From: JAHJQZ01 sp963667595
Lineage (GTDB): Bacteria > Pseudomonadota > Alphaproteobacteria > Rhizobiales > Devosiaceae
DNA: 64,000 nt
Direction: 5' to 3'
Assembly: GCA_963667595.2 (NCBI GenBank)
Contig: CAXXWD010000001.1
Location: 62,001 to 126,000 of the forward strand
Shown: in pieces, positions 44,451 to 52,147 of the stretch
How the letters are laid out: every line of letters begins with the position of its first letter
Position numbering within the stretch: the first letter of the stretch is position 1
Notes under the pieces: generated by a model
The model's database searches: none
The model's input: the letters and a program-made list of their open reading frames with translations, nothing else
Told to the model about the DNA's origin: nothing
Made by a program: the position numbers and the translations under genes

Positions 44451-45233
44451 TCAGGCAGCGGCGACCGCCGCGGTCAATTGCTCCCGCGCACCCAATAGAT
44501 CGATGGCGCCGTCGATGGAGGCGATGCGAAAGCCCTGCGCCGCAACGGATCGGGCCAGTTCGGCAAGTGCGTCCGGGGCATAGCTATAGCGTGAACCGCT
44601 ATTGGAAATGTCATGGGCAAAAAAGATCAGCCACCCCGGATCGCGTGCCAGCGCGTCGCACAACGCCTTGAGCGCGTCGGGATCCGTTTCGCCGCCCAGT
44701 TCGACCGAATAAAGATAATGCGGATCGACAATGTCGCGATTGATACCAGGCTGTCCGCCACGACTTGTTAGGAAATATTTCCTGATCAGAGGCTGCGTCA
44801 ACGGACTGGCCATGATGAAGGGCACGGCGAAATTGCGCGGCGTCCGCCGCCCGTCGCAATCGCGAAGCCAGGCGTCGTTGCGTTCGAAATCGCTTATGAG
44901 CCCCGCGCGCGAATAGAAGGCAAGCTTGCGATGGGCGAATGTGTGCGCGCCGAGTTCATGGCCGCGCGCCGCTAGATCGGCGTATCCATCCGGTTCGAGG
45001 ATGAGATGCCCATCGGAAACCGACCCGGCCAGTCCGCCGGCGACGTAATAGGTCGCCCGTCCGCCCACGGCCTCGATAATGTCGGCGCCCCGTTGTCCGG
45101 CGCTGACGGGTGCATCGTCGAAGGTGAAAGAAACGATCGGCGTCTCCGGGCGAATCGTCAGCGTGCGGCGTGGCAAGTGGCGCACAAGCCTGTTGGCGAT
45201 CCTGTCGGACAAGGTTCCGATTTTTTCCGTCAC
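44451..45233 (-). CDS. Polysaccharide deacetylase family protein (NodB homology)
   Basis: About 260 residues. The NodB-type core has SFTFDDAP near residue 36, giving the catalytic and metal Asp pair. Metal-binding HTFAH lies in ELGAHTFAHRK, and a late FFAHDISNSGSRY segment provides the C-terminal histidine motif. Such enzymes remove N- or O-acetyl groups from glycans. There is no obvious signal peptide, so it may act on a lipid-linked precursor in the cytoplasm. I chose the GTG at 45233, eight bases after AAGG and just past the stop of the polymerase gene; a TTG at 45263 would overlap that gene. Confidence 0.85.
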   Translation of the reverse strand: MTEKIGTLSDRIANRLVRHLPRRTLTIRPETPIVSFTFDDAPVSAGQRGADIIEAVGGRATYYVAGGLAGSVSDGHLILEPDGYADLAARGHELGAHTFAHRKLAFYSRAGLISDFERNDAWLRDCDGRRTPRNFAVPFIMASPLTQPLIRKYFLTSRGGQPGINRDIVDPHYLYSVELGGETDPDALKALCDALARDPGWLIFFAHDISNSGSRYSYAPDALAELARSVAAQGFRIASIDGAIDLLGAREQLTAAVAAA

Positions 45234-45237
45234 GTCC

Positions 45238-46524
45238 TCAACCTTTCGGCGTTTCGACGACAAGATAGTCGTGCGCCTGTTGCCTGAGCCCGAAAACCGC
45301 CAGTGTCAGCGAAAACCAGACGGGCCCCGTACCCGTGAAGAAATCGCTTTCGAGCATGCTCGACAGCATGCCGTAGGTCCAGATGTGGATAAAAAGACCG
45401 GTGAGGGCGGGGTCGGCGCCGCGTTCGACCGCCAAGCGGATGTCGCGCATCGGCAGGAACAAAAGCCAAATAAGAACCAGCACCAGCGCCGGCGCACCGC
45501 CATCAAGAAGGATTTCGAGATACCCGTTATGGGCATGGGCCGCACCCATCGCCCAGGTTTCGTGGACGAAGTGCGCGCGCAGGAGTGCTTCGTTTCCCCA
45601 GAAATTGTCGAATCCGTAGCCAAACAAAGGGGCTTGACCAACAGCGCTGAGGGCCAGCTGCCAGATATCGGTTCGTCCCGTAAATGTCGCATCGACGCCC
45701 AGCGACGCAACGAAATGCCTAAGGACCGGCGACAGGGCCGAACCGAGCGTCACCACCGTCACGGCGGCAAGAAAGACGAAAAAGAGGAAACTCCCCCAGC
45801 GCGGCCTGCGCTCGATGATGAATGAAAGGACAAAAGCAACGGGGAACATGCCCAGCGCCGTTTTGCCATTGCTCATCCACAAAAAAATGAGCGCCAGAAC
45901 CACCACCGCGCCGCCGCGCCGGGGCGCGCCGCTCCGCATGAGATAAAGACCGAAAAAGGCGATGAGCCCCATCGCCGAGGCGGCGATGTTCTTGTGCAGG
46001 AAGACGCCGCGCCAGTCGCCCATAAGGGCAGGTTCCGTGAGGTCGTAGGCCTGATGGATCGCCCGCGACGGCAGGAGAACCACGCCGGCATAGGATAAAA
46101 ACAGGATGGCGAAGGCGACAAAACCGATCAGGCGCGTGAACTGTTCACGGCTGCGCGGAACGAAGAGAACGAGCGCGGCGCTTGAAAGGATCAGACCGGA
46201 AAAAAGCAGCCGGCGCAATGTGGTAACGGAATCGGTGCCGACAACACAGGCGATGGCGAACCATAAAAGGATCAACGCGATCAGAAAGCGCGGCCTGAGG
46301 ACCATCTCAAAAACGCCCTTCGCCAGCGCATAGGCGACAAGCCCCAGCGCCAACAGGAAACCGACGATCTGGTTGATGGCCGCGATGCCTCCGGGCGCTG
46401 GCGCGGCAAGGCTTGCAAACGGATAAATGGAAATCCAGCAATATAAAAAAGCGACGCTGAAGACGACCCCGGCGAAAAAGCCGCCGGTCTCGCTATCTTC
46501 GGCGAGAACCGGTGTCGTCGTCAT
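45238..46524 (-). CDS. O-antigen ligase/polymerase family membrane protein (Wzy/ExoQ-like)
   Basis: 428 residues with 10-12 predicted membrane helices. A long periplasmic loop contains FTGRTDIWQLALSAVGQAPLFGYGFDNFWG and then HAHNGYLEILLDGG. The (G)RTDIW and HNGYLE motifs are hallmarks of the O-antigen ligase/polymerase superfamily. In this setting it is most likely the polymerase joining repeat units on the periplasmic side. It overlaps the co-polymerase gene by ATGA and is followed closely by the deacetylase gene, forming a three-gene leftward operon. Confidence 0.9.
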   Translation of the reverse strand: MTTTPVLAEDSETGGFFAGVVFSVAFLYCWISIYPFASLAAPAPGGIAAINQIVGFLLALGLVAYALAKGVFEMVLRPRFLIALILLWFAIACVVGTDSVTTLRRLLFSGLILSSAALVLFVPRSREQFTRLIGFVAFAILFLSYAGVVLLPSRAIHQAYDLTEPALMGDWRGVFLHKNIAASAMGLIAFFGLYLMRSGAPRRGGAVVVLALIFLWMSNGKTALGMFPVAFVLSFIIERRPRWGSFLFFVFLAAVTVVTLGSALSPVLRHFVASLGVDATFTGRTDIWQLALSAVGQAPLFGYGFDNFWGNEALLRAHFVHETWAMGAAHAHNGYLEILLDGGAPALVLVLIWLLFLPMRDIRLAVERGADPALTGLFIHIWTYGMLSSMLESDFFTGTGPVWFSLTLAVFGLRQQAHDYLVVETPKG

Positions 46525-48329
46525 GTCTTGGCTTTTTGCGGCGGCAAACGGGCGGGTCGCGTCTTTGCCGGCACGGCGCTCCGGTTCGGCGCTCCTTGCG
46601 GTACGGTGTCACGAACAGGCGGCCTTTGCGGAGCGGCAGCGCGGATGGCGGGTTTTGCAGGCGCGGCAACGCGACCGGCGGGCTTTGGCGCAACGGTCCG
46701 ATCCTGCGGTTTTTGCGGCGGCGGAGTCTTGTTCTGGGCCCGTTGCGGCGTGTCCGTCCGGTTCGGAGTTTTTTTCGGCGCCGCTGTCGGGTCCGGGGCC
46801 TTTTGCGGCACGAGGTTCCGTCTGACATCCGGCCAGAAAGCACGCCAGACGCCAAGAGCGACGGCCAGGGCAAGGCCGAGCATGGCACCGAGAATCGCAC
46901 CCGTGGGCAACAGGATCAGGGCGCGTGGCGGCCAGCTCCGGCTGGTCGCCGGCAGCGCCGGCGAAATCACCCGCATGGTGGTGATTTTCATCTGTCCGCG
47001 TTCGCTGATCTCGGACAGGCGAGAAAGATAGGTGCCGTAGATGGTGGTCTGCGTCTCGGCCTCACGCTGCAGGGCCCGAAGCTGAATGAGGGACGTGTCC
47101 GCGTCGGAAACGCTCTCACGCGTGCTCTGCACCTGGGCGGTCAGTTTGTCGATAACGGCCTGTGCCCGGCTGACGTCGGCAGCGGCCGAAGCCTTTAGCT
47201 GGCTATATTCCTGCTCCAGCGCCTTGCGGGCCGCTTCAAGCTCGGGTTCGAGCTTGGCGATGCTGGGATGGCGCGGACCGTAGATGGCGGACAAGGACTG
47301 CATCTCGCGCTGCACGGCGTAATAGTCCTCGCGTAAGGAGGCCATGGTTTGCGTGTCGGCGGACCCGATCCCGGCCAGCGTCGACCACTTGCCGGCGGCC
47401 AGTTTGGCCTGCCGGCTCTGTGCGTCGATCAATGCCGTGCGGGCATCGTTGAGCTGGGTGTTGAACTGGTTGAGCGACTGGTTGGACAGAAGCTGGCCGT
47501 CGGTATTCTGCAATCCGTTCTCGCGACGGAACGTCTCGACGGCTTCTTCGGCCTCATGGACCTTGTTGCCCATCTCCGAGAGCCGCGCCCTCAGCGCCTC
47601 GACCGCCTGTTCGCTTTCCTGCTGATCGGCGGCCCATAATTCCTTCTGGAAGGACTCGGTGATCGCCCCGGCGACCTTCACCGACTTCTTTGCGTCTTCG
47701 GTGCTGACTTCGAGCGTGATGACGTAGGATTGGTCGTCGCGCCATGCCGAAACCTTCTCGTAAAGATTGCGCGTCGCACTCAAACCGGCATCGTCCTCGT
47801 TTTTCCCGCCGCCGAACAAACCCGCAAGCAGGCCTGGCGCCTTGGCGAATTCGGGATCGGTATCGAGATGGAGTGCCTCCACCGCGCGGCTCAACACATT
47901 GGTCGAGGTGAGCATGCGCAACCGGCTGTCGACCTCGAGAAGCTGGGCGTCCCGTGTCGAGGTGCCCGTTGCCGTGCGAGGAAGGATTTCGGTATCGGGA
48001 AGCCCGACGATCAGATCGACATAACTGGTATATTTGGGCGGCACGAGCTGGGAGAACAGAAATCCCGCCAGCGCACCGACAACCAGCATCGCAACAACGG
48101 CCCTCCAGCCGGCCCAGAGCCATTGGGCGATCTGCCAGATCGTGATGCGAAACGCGGGGACGTGACCGCCACCGGCGGCGCCGTTCGTCGAGGTGGAAGA
48201 GAACGGGTCCTGTTGCGTCCGGTTGGCATTGGCGACCAACACCTCCTGACGCTGGGTTTCGAACTTTGCCAGACGCGCGGCAATAACGCTCGCCGGAACA
48301 GAACTGTCAGATGCCCGCCTCGAATACAT
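46521..48329 (-). CDS. Wzz/GumC-type polysaccharide co-polymerase with Pro/Lys/Arg-rich tail
   Basis: 602 residues. A cytoplasmic N-terminus of about 70 residues is followed by a first membrane helix (AVVAMLVVGALAGFLFSQ), the Wzz domain (PPKYTSYVDLIVG) and long coiled-coil helices through the periplasm. A GNVR-like SAIYGPRHPSIAKLEPEL motif leads to the second helix, ILLPTGAILGAMLGLALAVALG. In Wzc/ExoP proteins a tyrosine-kinase domain often follows. Here there is instead a 96-residue tail (507-602) of roughly ten-residue repeats rich in Pro, Lys and Arg and with no Walker motif. It controls chain length and works with the polymerase encoded next. Its start is in a divergent promoter region shared with the flippase. 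Confidence 0.9.
   Translation of the reverse strand: MYSRRASDSSVPASVIAARLAKFETQRQEVLVANANRTQQDPFSSTSTNGAAGGGHVPAFRITIWQIAQWLWAGWRAVVAMLVVGALAGFLFSQLVPPKYTSYVDLIVGLPDTEILPRTATGTSTRDAQLLEVDSRLRMLTSTNVLSRAVEALHLDTDPEFAKAPGLLAGLFGGGKNEDDAGLSATRNLYEKVSAWRDDQSYVITLEVSTEDAKKSVKVAGAITESFQKELWAADQQESEQAVEALRARLSEMGNKVHEAEEAVETFRRENGLQNTDGQLLSNQSLNQFNTQLNDARTALIDAQSRQAKLAAGKWSTLAGIGSADTQTMASLREDYYAVQREMQSLSAIYGPRHPSIAKLEPELEAARKALEQEYSQLKASAAADVSRAQAVIDKLTAQVQSTRESVSDADTSLIQLRALQREAETQTTIYGTYLSRLSEISERGQMKITTMRVISPALPATSRSWPPRALILLPTGAILGAMLGLALAVALGVWRAFWPDVRRNLVPQKAPDPTAAPKKTPNRTDTPQRAQNKTPPPQKPQDRTVAPKPAGRVAAPAKPAIRAAAPQRPPVRDTVPQGAPNRSAVPAKTRPARLPPQKAKT
46524..46811 (-). repeat. Coding tandem repeat: decapeptide-like Pro/basic tail of the co-polymerase
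   Basis: Residues 507-602 are built from degenerate units of about ten residues such as PQKPQDRTVA, PAKPAIRAAA, PQRPPVRDTV and PQGAPNRSAV. The pattern is P-x-K/R-x-x-x-R near a period of 30 bases. It is highly basic and probably disordered. Confidence 0.7.
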
Positions 48330-48400
48330 CGCTTAAGACACTGCCCCTGATTCGCCATCCGTCGGCACGCGTTACCCATTCGCCGGATCATCCCTTTCGT

Positions 48401-48420
48401 TTAACCATGAGAAGGGTTAA
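48401..48420. promoter_or_regulatory. Palindrome in the divergent co-polymerase/flippase promoter region
   Basis: TTAACC and GGTTAA arms around eight bases lie between the two divergent genes. The GGTTAA half-site recurs in the other exopolysaccharide intergenic regions. Confidence 0.35.
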
Positions 48421-48515
48421 TCCGCCTTTACCATTCCGCTCGCCCCTGGCTCGAAACCTTCGGTTATCAGTTCTGGCATAGGGTCCGGCGGCGCACACGT
48501 GTCGAGAAAGCTGTT

Positions 48516-49799
48516 GTGACCAAATCCTTGTCGACGTCACTGACGCGCTTCATTCCGATGGCGATCTCCTACATGGGCTCGGGCAGCGCCTTGTTGGCCT
48601 CGAGCGTCGCGCAGCTGCTGACATTTGCGATCCTGGCCCGTTTTCTCGGCGTCGCCCAATTCGGCACCTATGCCGTCATCACCGCCATCATCAACGTAGG
48701 GGTGCAGCTTTGCGGGTTGGGCGCCCAGGAATCTCTCATACGGCGCGTCGCGCAGGCGCCGGAGAGCTATCCGCGGCTGATCGGTCATGCCGCCATCCTG
48801 AGCGTGATCAGCGGCGCCGTATTGTTCGTCATCGGCATGATCGTTTTGCCTCTTGCCGCGCCCGCATCCGAGGATCTGGCAACGACGCTGGTCACCAGCG
48901 CGTTGTTGCTGTTCTCGAACCTTTTCCTGCTCAAGGCGATCTCGCTTTCGACCCAGGCTTTCATCGCCCATTCCCGTTTCGGCGCCGCCAACCGGCTCGA
49001 TGTCATCTTTGCCTTCGTGCGCACAACCGCAGCCGTTCTGGGGTGCATGGTTTTCGGGGTTTCAAGCGTCGCGGAATGGGCGTGGTGGTTTTTCGGCGCC
49101 CATTTCGTCATGGCGGGTTTCGCCATCTGGCAGGTAGGTCCGCTGGGCCTGCCCAAACTGACGATCCTTAAAGAAGAGATCCGGATCGGGTTTCTGTTCT
49201 CGACCCAGTTCGTGTTCAGGGCCATTCGCGGCAATGCCGATCTCTTGATCCTCGGAACCGTCGCCGGTGCCGAAATCCTCGGGTCCTATTCGGTGGCGCG
49301 GCGTATCCTCGAAAGCTCCTTTTTATCCATCGAGGCGCTCAATCGCCTGATCTATCCGGGCTCGGCCGCCAAAGCCGCCAACGGCATCCACAATGCCTGG
49401 CAAAGAACCCGCAAGGTTGCCGTCGCCGCCGTGGGTATTTCCATCGCGAGCGCAATGGCGATCTTCATCATCGCGCCGTTCCTGCCATTGCTGTTCGGAG
49501 ACGAGTACGTCTCCCTCGTCTGGCTGACCCGAGTGCTGTGCTGGGTCGTCGTGCCGATGGGGGCCTATGCCGCGGCACTGGAGGTTCTCGGCGCCGCCGG
49601 GTTGCAGGGCTCGCGTGCCGCCATTCTCAATTCCGGCAATCTCGTTGGATCAGCGATCGTTGCCCTGGCGACCTACACCTTCGGCATTTTCGGCACGCTG
49701 ACCAGTTATTATCTGGTCGAAATCGCGGTCGGGATCGCCTCGTGGTGGGTTCTCGCCCATCATGTCAGCGTCCACCGGGCCCGCAGCCTGTCACTGTGA
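48516..49799 (+). CDS. Polysaccharide flippase (Wzx/MOP superfamily)
   Basis: 427 residues with about twelve membrane helices, arranged as in oligosaccharide flippases: FGTYAVITAIINVGVQLCGLGAQESLIRRVA in helices 2-3 and the FLFSTQFVFRAIRGNADLLILG segment mid-protein. It would move lipid-linked repeat units across the inner membrane to the polymerase. The start is a GTG at 48516, preceded by GAGAAAG. It is divergent from the co-polymerase gene and converges with the WecG-family gene after 32 bases. Confidence 0.88.
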   Translation: MTKSLSTSLTRFIPMAISYMGSGSALLASSVAQLLTFAILARFLGVAQFGTYAVITAIINVGVQLCGLGAQESLIRRVAQAPESYPRLIGHAAILSVISGAVLFVIGMIVLPLAAPASEDLATTLVTSALLLFSNLFLLKAISLSTQAFIAHSRFGAANRLDVIFAFVRTTAAVLGCMVFGVSSVAEWAWWFFGAHFVMAGFAIWQVGPLGLPKLTILKEEIRIGFLFSTQFVFRAIRGNADLLILGTVAGAEILGSYSVARRILESSFLSIEALNRLIYPGSAAKAANGIHNAWQRTRKVAVAAVGISIASAMAIFIIAPFLPLLFGDEYVSLVWLTRVLCWVVVPMGAYAAALEVLGAAGLQGSRAAILNSGNLVGSAIVALATYTFGIFGTLTSYYLVEIAVGIASWWVLAHHVSVHRARSLSL

Positions 49800-49831
49800 A
49801 AGCATCGAGGCGGTGCTGAAACGCCTGTCCG

Positions 49832-50629
49832 TCAGGACGAGGCGTGTGCCATGAGATAGACCGCGACCGGATTGGCCACGACGGTTTGCCACAACAAACG
49901 GCGCGGCTCGCGTTCAAAACGCCAGAGCCATTCGAGACCGGCCATCCGCATCCAGCGCGGTGCTTGTTCTTTGCTGCCGGACAGGATTTCCAATATGCCA
50001 TCGGCGGTTTTGATGACACCCACGCCCCTGAGCGCATGACCATGGGTGAGCATAAAGCGCTGGGCGGTCAGCACATCCATGTCGAGCCACAGGATATCTG
50101 GGCGCAATTCATTGATCTCAATAATCTTTTTCGACATGGCGCGGTCGTCGAGATCACCGGGACTGCCTCCGGCGATCTCCAGCTTCGGATAGCGCTGTTG
50201 CAGGTTTTCGACACCAAGCGCGTTCTCCGCGTCCGTCCCGCCGAGCATGTAAAAACTCAACTTCTCGGCTTCGGCCCGTTCGGCAACGGCGTAAAACAGC
50301 TCCGCGGTCTCGACGCATTCGGGAAGCGGATACCGGCACAAGAACCTCGAAGCGGCGACCAGCAAGTGTCCGTCGGCGGAAATCCGGTCGGCGTGCCCGA
50401 AAAAGCTGACCAGTTGCGGATTGAGAAAACACTGTGCCAGCACCTCGACATTCGCCGAGGCGTGATAGAGTGGGCGATCATTCCGTGAATGGGTCCGTGC
50501 GGCGTCGCACATCATCTGTGCGGTTTGGGCGCGATCCAGAACGATGATGGGCAGCCCGCCGATCCTGACCCGCGCAAGCCCGTCTGCCGCACTATATGGT
50601 TCGGGACTGACCAGGCTGAGTTTCATCAT
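49832..50629 (-). CDS. WecG/TagA/CpsF-family glycosyltransferase (GT26)
   Basis: 265 residues. GT26 signatures are visible: the acidic ISADGHLLV segment near residue 85, the Rossmann-like FYMLGGTDAENALGVENLQQRYP region, PDILWLDMDVLTAQRFML (usually PDIxxVGLGxPxQE), and the C-terminal APRWMRMAGLEWLWRFEREP. The last of these almost exactly matches the family RAPxWxxxxGLEWLxRLxxEP motif. It transfers a sugar onto a lipid-linked acceptor. It is transcribed alone, opposite to the genes on either side. Confidence 0.9.
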   Translation of the reverse strand: MMKLSLVSPEPYSAADGLARVRIGGLPIIVLDRAQTAQMMCDAARTHSRNDRPLYHASANVEVLAQCFLNPQLVSFFGHADRISADGHLLVAASRFLCRYPLPECVETAELFYAVAERAEAEKLSFYMLGGTDAENALGVENLQQRYPKLEIAGGSPGDLDDRAMSKKIIEINELRPDILWLDMDVLTAQRFMLTHGHALRGVGVIKTADGILEILSGSKEQAPRWMRMAGLEWLWRFEREPRRLLWQTVVANPVAVYLMAHASS

Positions 50630-50784
50630 GCACGTCTCTTGCGTCTTCCCGCTTCATCGAAGTCATATAACCTGGCGTGGCCGGCCCCGCGCAATTTCCT
50701 TAAGCAAAGGTTAATTCCGGGCGCGGCCGCTTCCGGCGCTAACCATAGCGCGTGCATTTGGTCCCCTGAGCCAAAGGGCACGCT

Positions 50785-50925
50785 ATGTTGACCAGCTTTC
50801 GGCCAGACAAGGACGCGCGGACTGGGGCTTCGGCAAATCCCTTAACGCGCCGCATCCGGCTGGCTGGTACCGATTTTACGAGGCACGCTGTTTTGATACC
50901 GACCATATTGGAAAAAGTACTATGA
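50785..50925 (+). CDS. Candidate 46-codon leader ORF coupled to the acyltransferase-like gene
   Basis: An ATG at 50785 has a good AAAGGG ribosome site six bases upstream and opens 46 codons. Its TGA overlaps the next gene start by ATGA. The larger gene has only a weak ribosome site of its own, so translation may be coupled. The peptide (MLTSFRPDKDARTG...) has no recognisable domain. It could be a real small protein, a leader peptide, or chance. Confidence 0.35.
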   Translation: MLTSFRPDKDARTGASANPLTRRIRLAGTDFTRHAVLIPTILEKVL

Positions 50926-52061
50926 ACCGCCCGTCCGACGACGCGAAGATTTCAACGATCAGGCCGTTTGTCGCCGACGATGCCGAGCGCGTGGCCAACC
51001 TGTTTCAGATCGTCATGAAATCGTCTCAGGCACCAGCATCCGCGGCGCTTATCGACTATTTCATCGCGCATTACCTTGAAGGCCCTTTCGTCGATCCCGA
51101 CATCCCCTCGCTCATTTATGTCGATCCGGATGGCACGATCGACGGCTTTGCCGGGGCGAACGTGCAACCCATGCTGTTCGACGGGAAAACGATCCGGGCG
51201 GTGATTGCGGGCAACCTGATGGTCCGCGATCACAAAAAGAACCCTATGGCCGGGGCGCGCCTGATCCGTCAGATCCTTACCGGCCCGCAGGATGTGACCC
51301 TCAGCGAAACGGCCAGCGACGAGACGCTCGCCATGTGGCGTCAATTGCATGGCGCCATTCTCGATCGTCATAGCCTCGAATACGTTCGCGTGCTGCGTCC
51401 GGCCGAATTCGGTCTCGACCTCATCGCAACGCGGCTTGGCGCGGTGCGGGTTCTGATGCCGCTCATGCGTCTGGTCGATCGTGCGGCGGTCAAAAAGGAC
51501 GAACAGGTGCGCTGGACCGGCTTGCCGCTCGGCTTCAAGCCCAAGGCGGGGCTTGTTGCGCGTCCCGTCGCACCCGAAGCCTTTGCCGATTACGTAAAGT
51601 CCGTTCTGGCCAGGGATGCCGCCGTTCCGGTCTGGTCGAGTAAAGAGCTTGGTGCGCTCGTTGCCGAGGCGATGGATAAGCCCGGCTGGGGCAAGCCGCA
51701 CCTTTGCGAGACCGTCACCCATGGCGGCAAGCGGATCGGCGGATTCCTCATGCATTTTGCCGGCGCCGGCCCCGCCCGCGTCGTCGATCTGTTCTACGAG
51801 AAGGGACAGGCCGGCCCCGTTCTCGACGCCGTGTTCATCTACGCACGCGATCTCGGCGCGACCGCTGTCGAAGGGCGTACCAATCCGGTTCTGTTGAATG
51901 CCCTGCTCAATCGCAGGGTCGTTTTCTCCCATGAAAGCGCCAGCATCATCGACACGAAACATCCGGCGCTGCTTGAAGCTTTCGAAGCAGGACGCGTGCA
52001 TTTCACGGGTCTTGTCGGCGAACGCTGGACCCGTTTCACCGGCGGCGGGTTTCCAGGCTAA
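50922..52061 (+). CDS. GNAT-like acyltransferase-fold protein of the exopolysaccharide locus
   Basis: 379 residues. The opening STIRPFVADDAERVANLFQIVM resembles the first strand-helix of GNAT acyltransferases. GTIDGFAGANVQPM and a later AGNLMVRDHKKNPMAGARLIRQIL match the core strand and acyl-CoA-binding loop region. A second, less clear lobe follows after residue 200. Such GNAT or FemAB-like proteins occur next to asparagine-synthase genes in other exopolysaccharide loci. It may transfer an acyl or aminoacyl group to the glycan. There is no signal peptide. It precedes the amidotransferase gene by 86 bases on the same strand. Confidence 0.6.
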   Translation: MNRPSDDAKISTIRPFVADDAERVANLFQIVMKSSQAPASAALIDYFIAHYLEGPFVDPDIPSLIYVDPDGTIDGFAGANVQPMLFDGKTIRAVIAGNLMVRDHKKNPMAGARLIRQILTGPQDVTLSETASDETLAMWRQLHGAILDRHSLEYVRVLRPAEFGLDLIATRLGAVRVLMPLMRLVDRAAVKKDEQVRWTGLPLGFKPKAGLVARPVAPEAFADYVKSVLARDAAVPVWSSKELGALVAEAMDKPGWGKPHLCETVTHGGKRIGGFLMHFAGAGPARVVDLFYEKGQAGPVLDAVFIYARDLGATAVEGRTNPVLLNALLNRRVVFSHESASIIDTKHPALLEAFEAGRVHFTGLVGERWTRFTGGGFPG

Positions 52062-52147
52062 CTGGCATTAATCGTTAACGGAACTTGTTCTGCATCCGTT
52101 AGGACCGCGCGGATATGATCCCGGCAACCGGTTTTGGGGACGACTGA

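Noticed and set aside
52115..52147. An 11-codon ORF ending directly before asnB
   Set aside because: It is too short to judge and lacks its own ribosome site. The GGGGA in it serves asnB.
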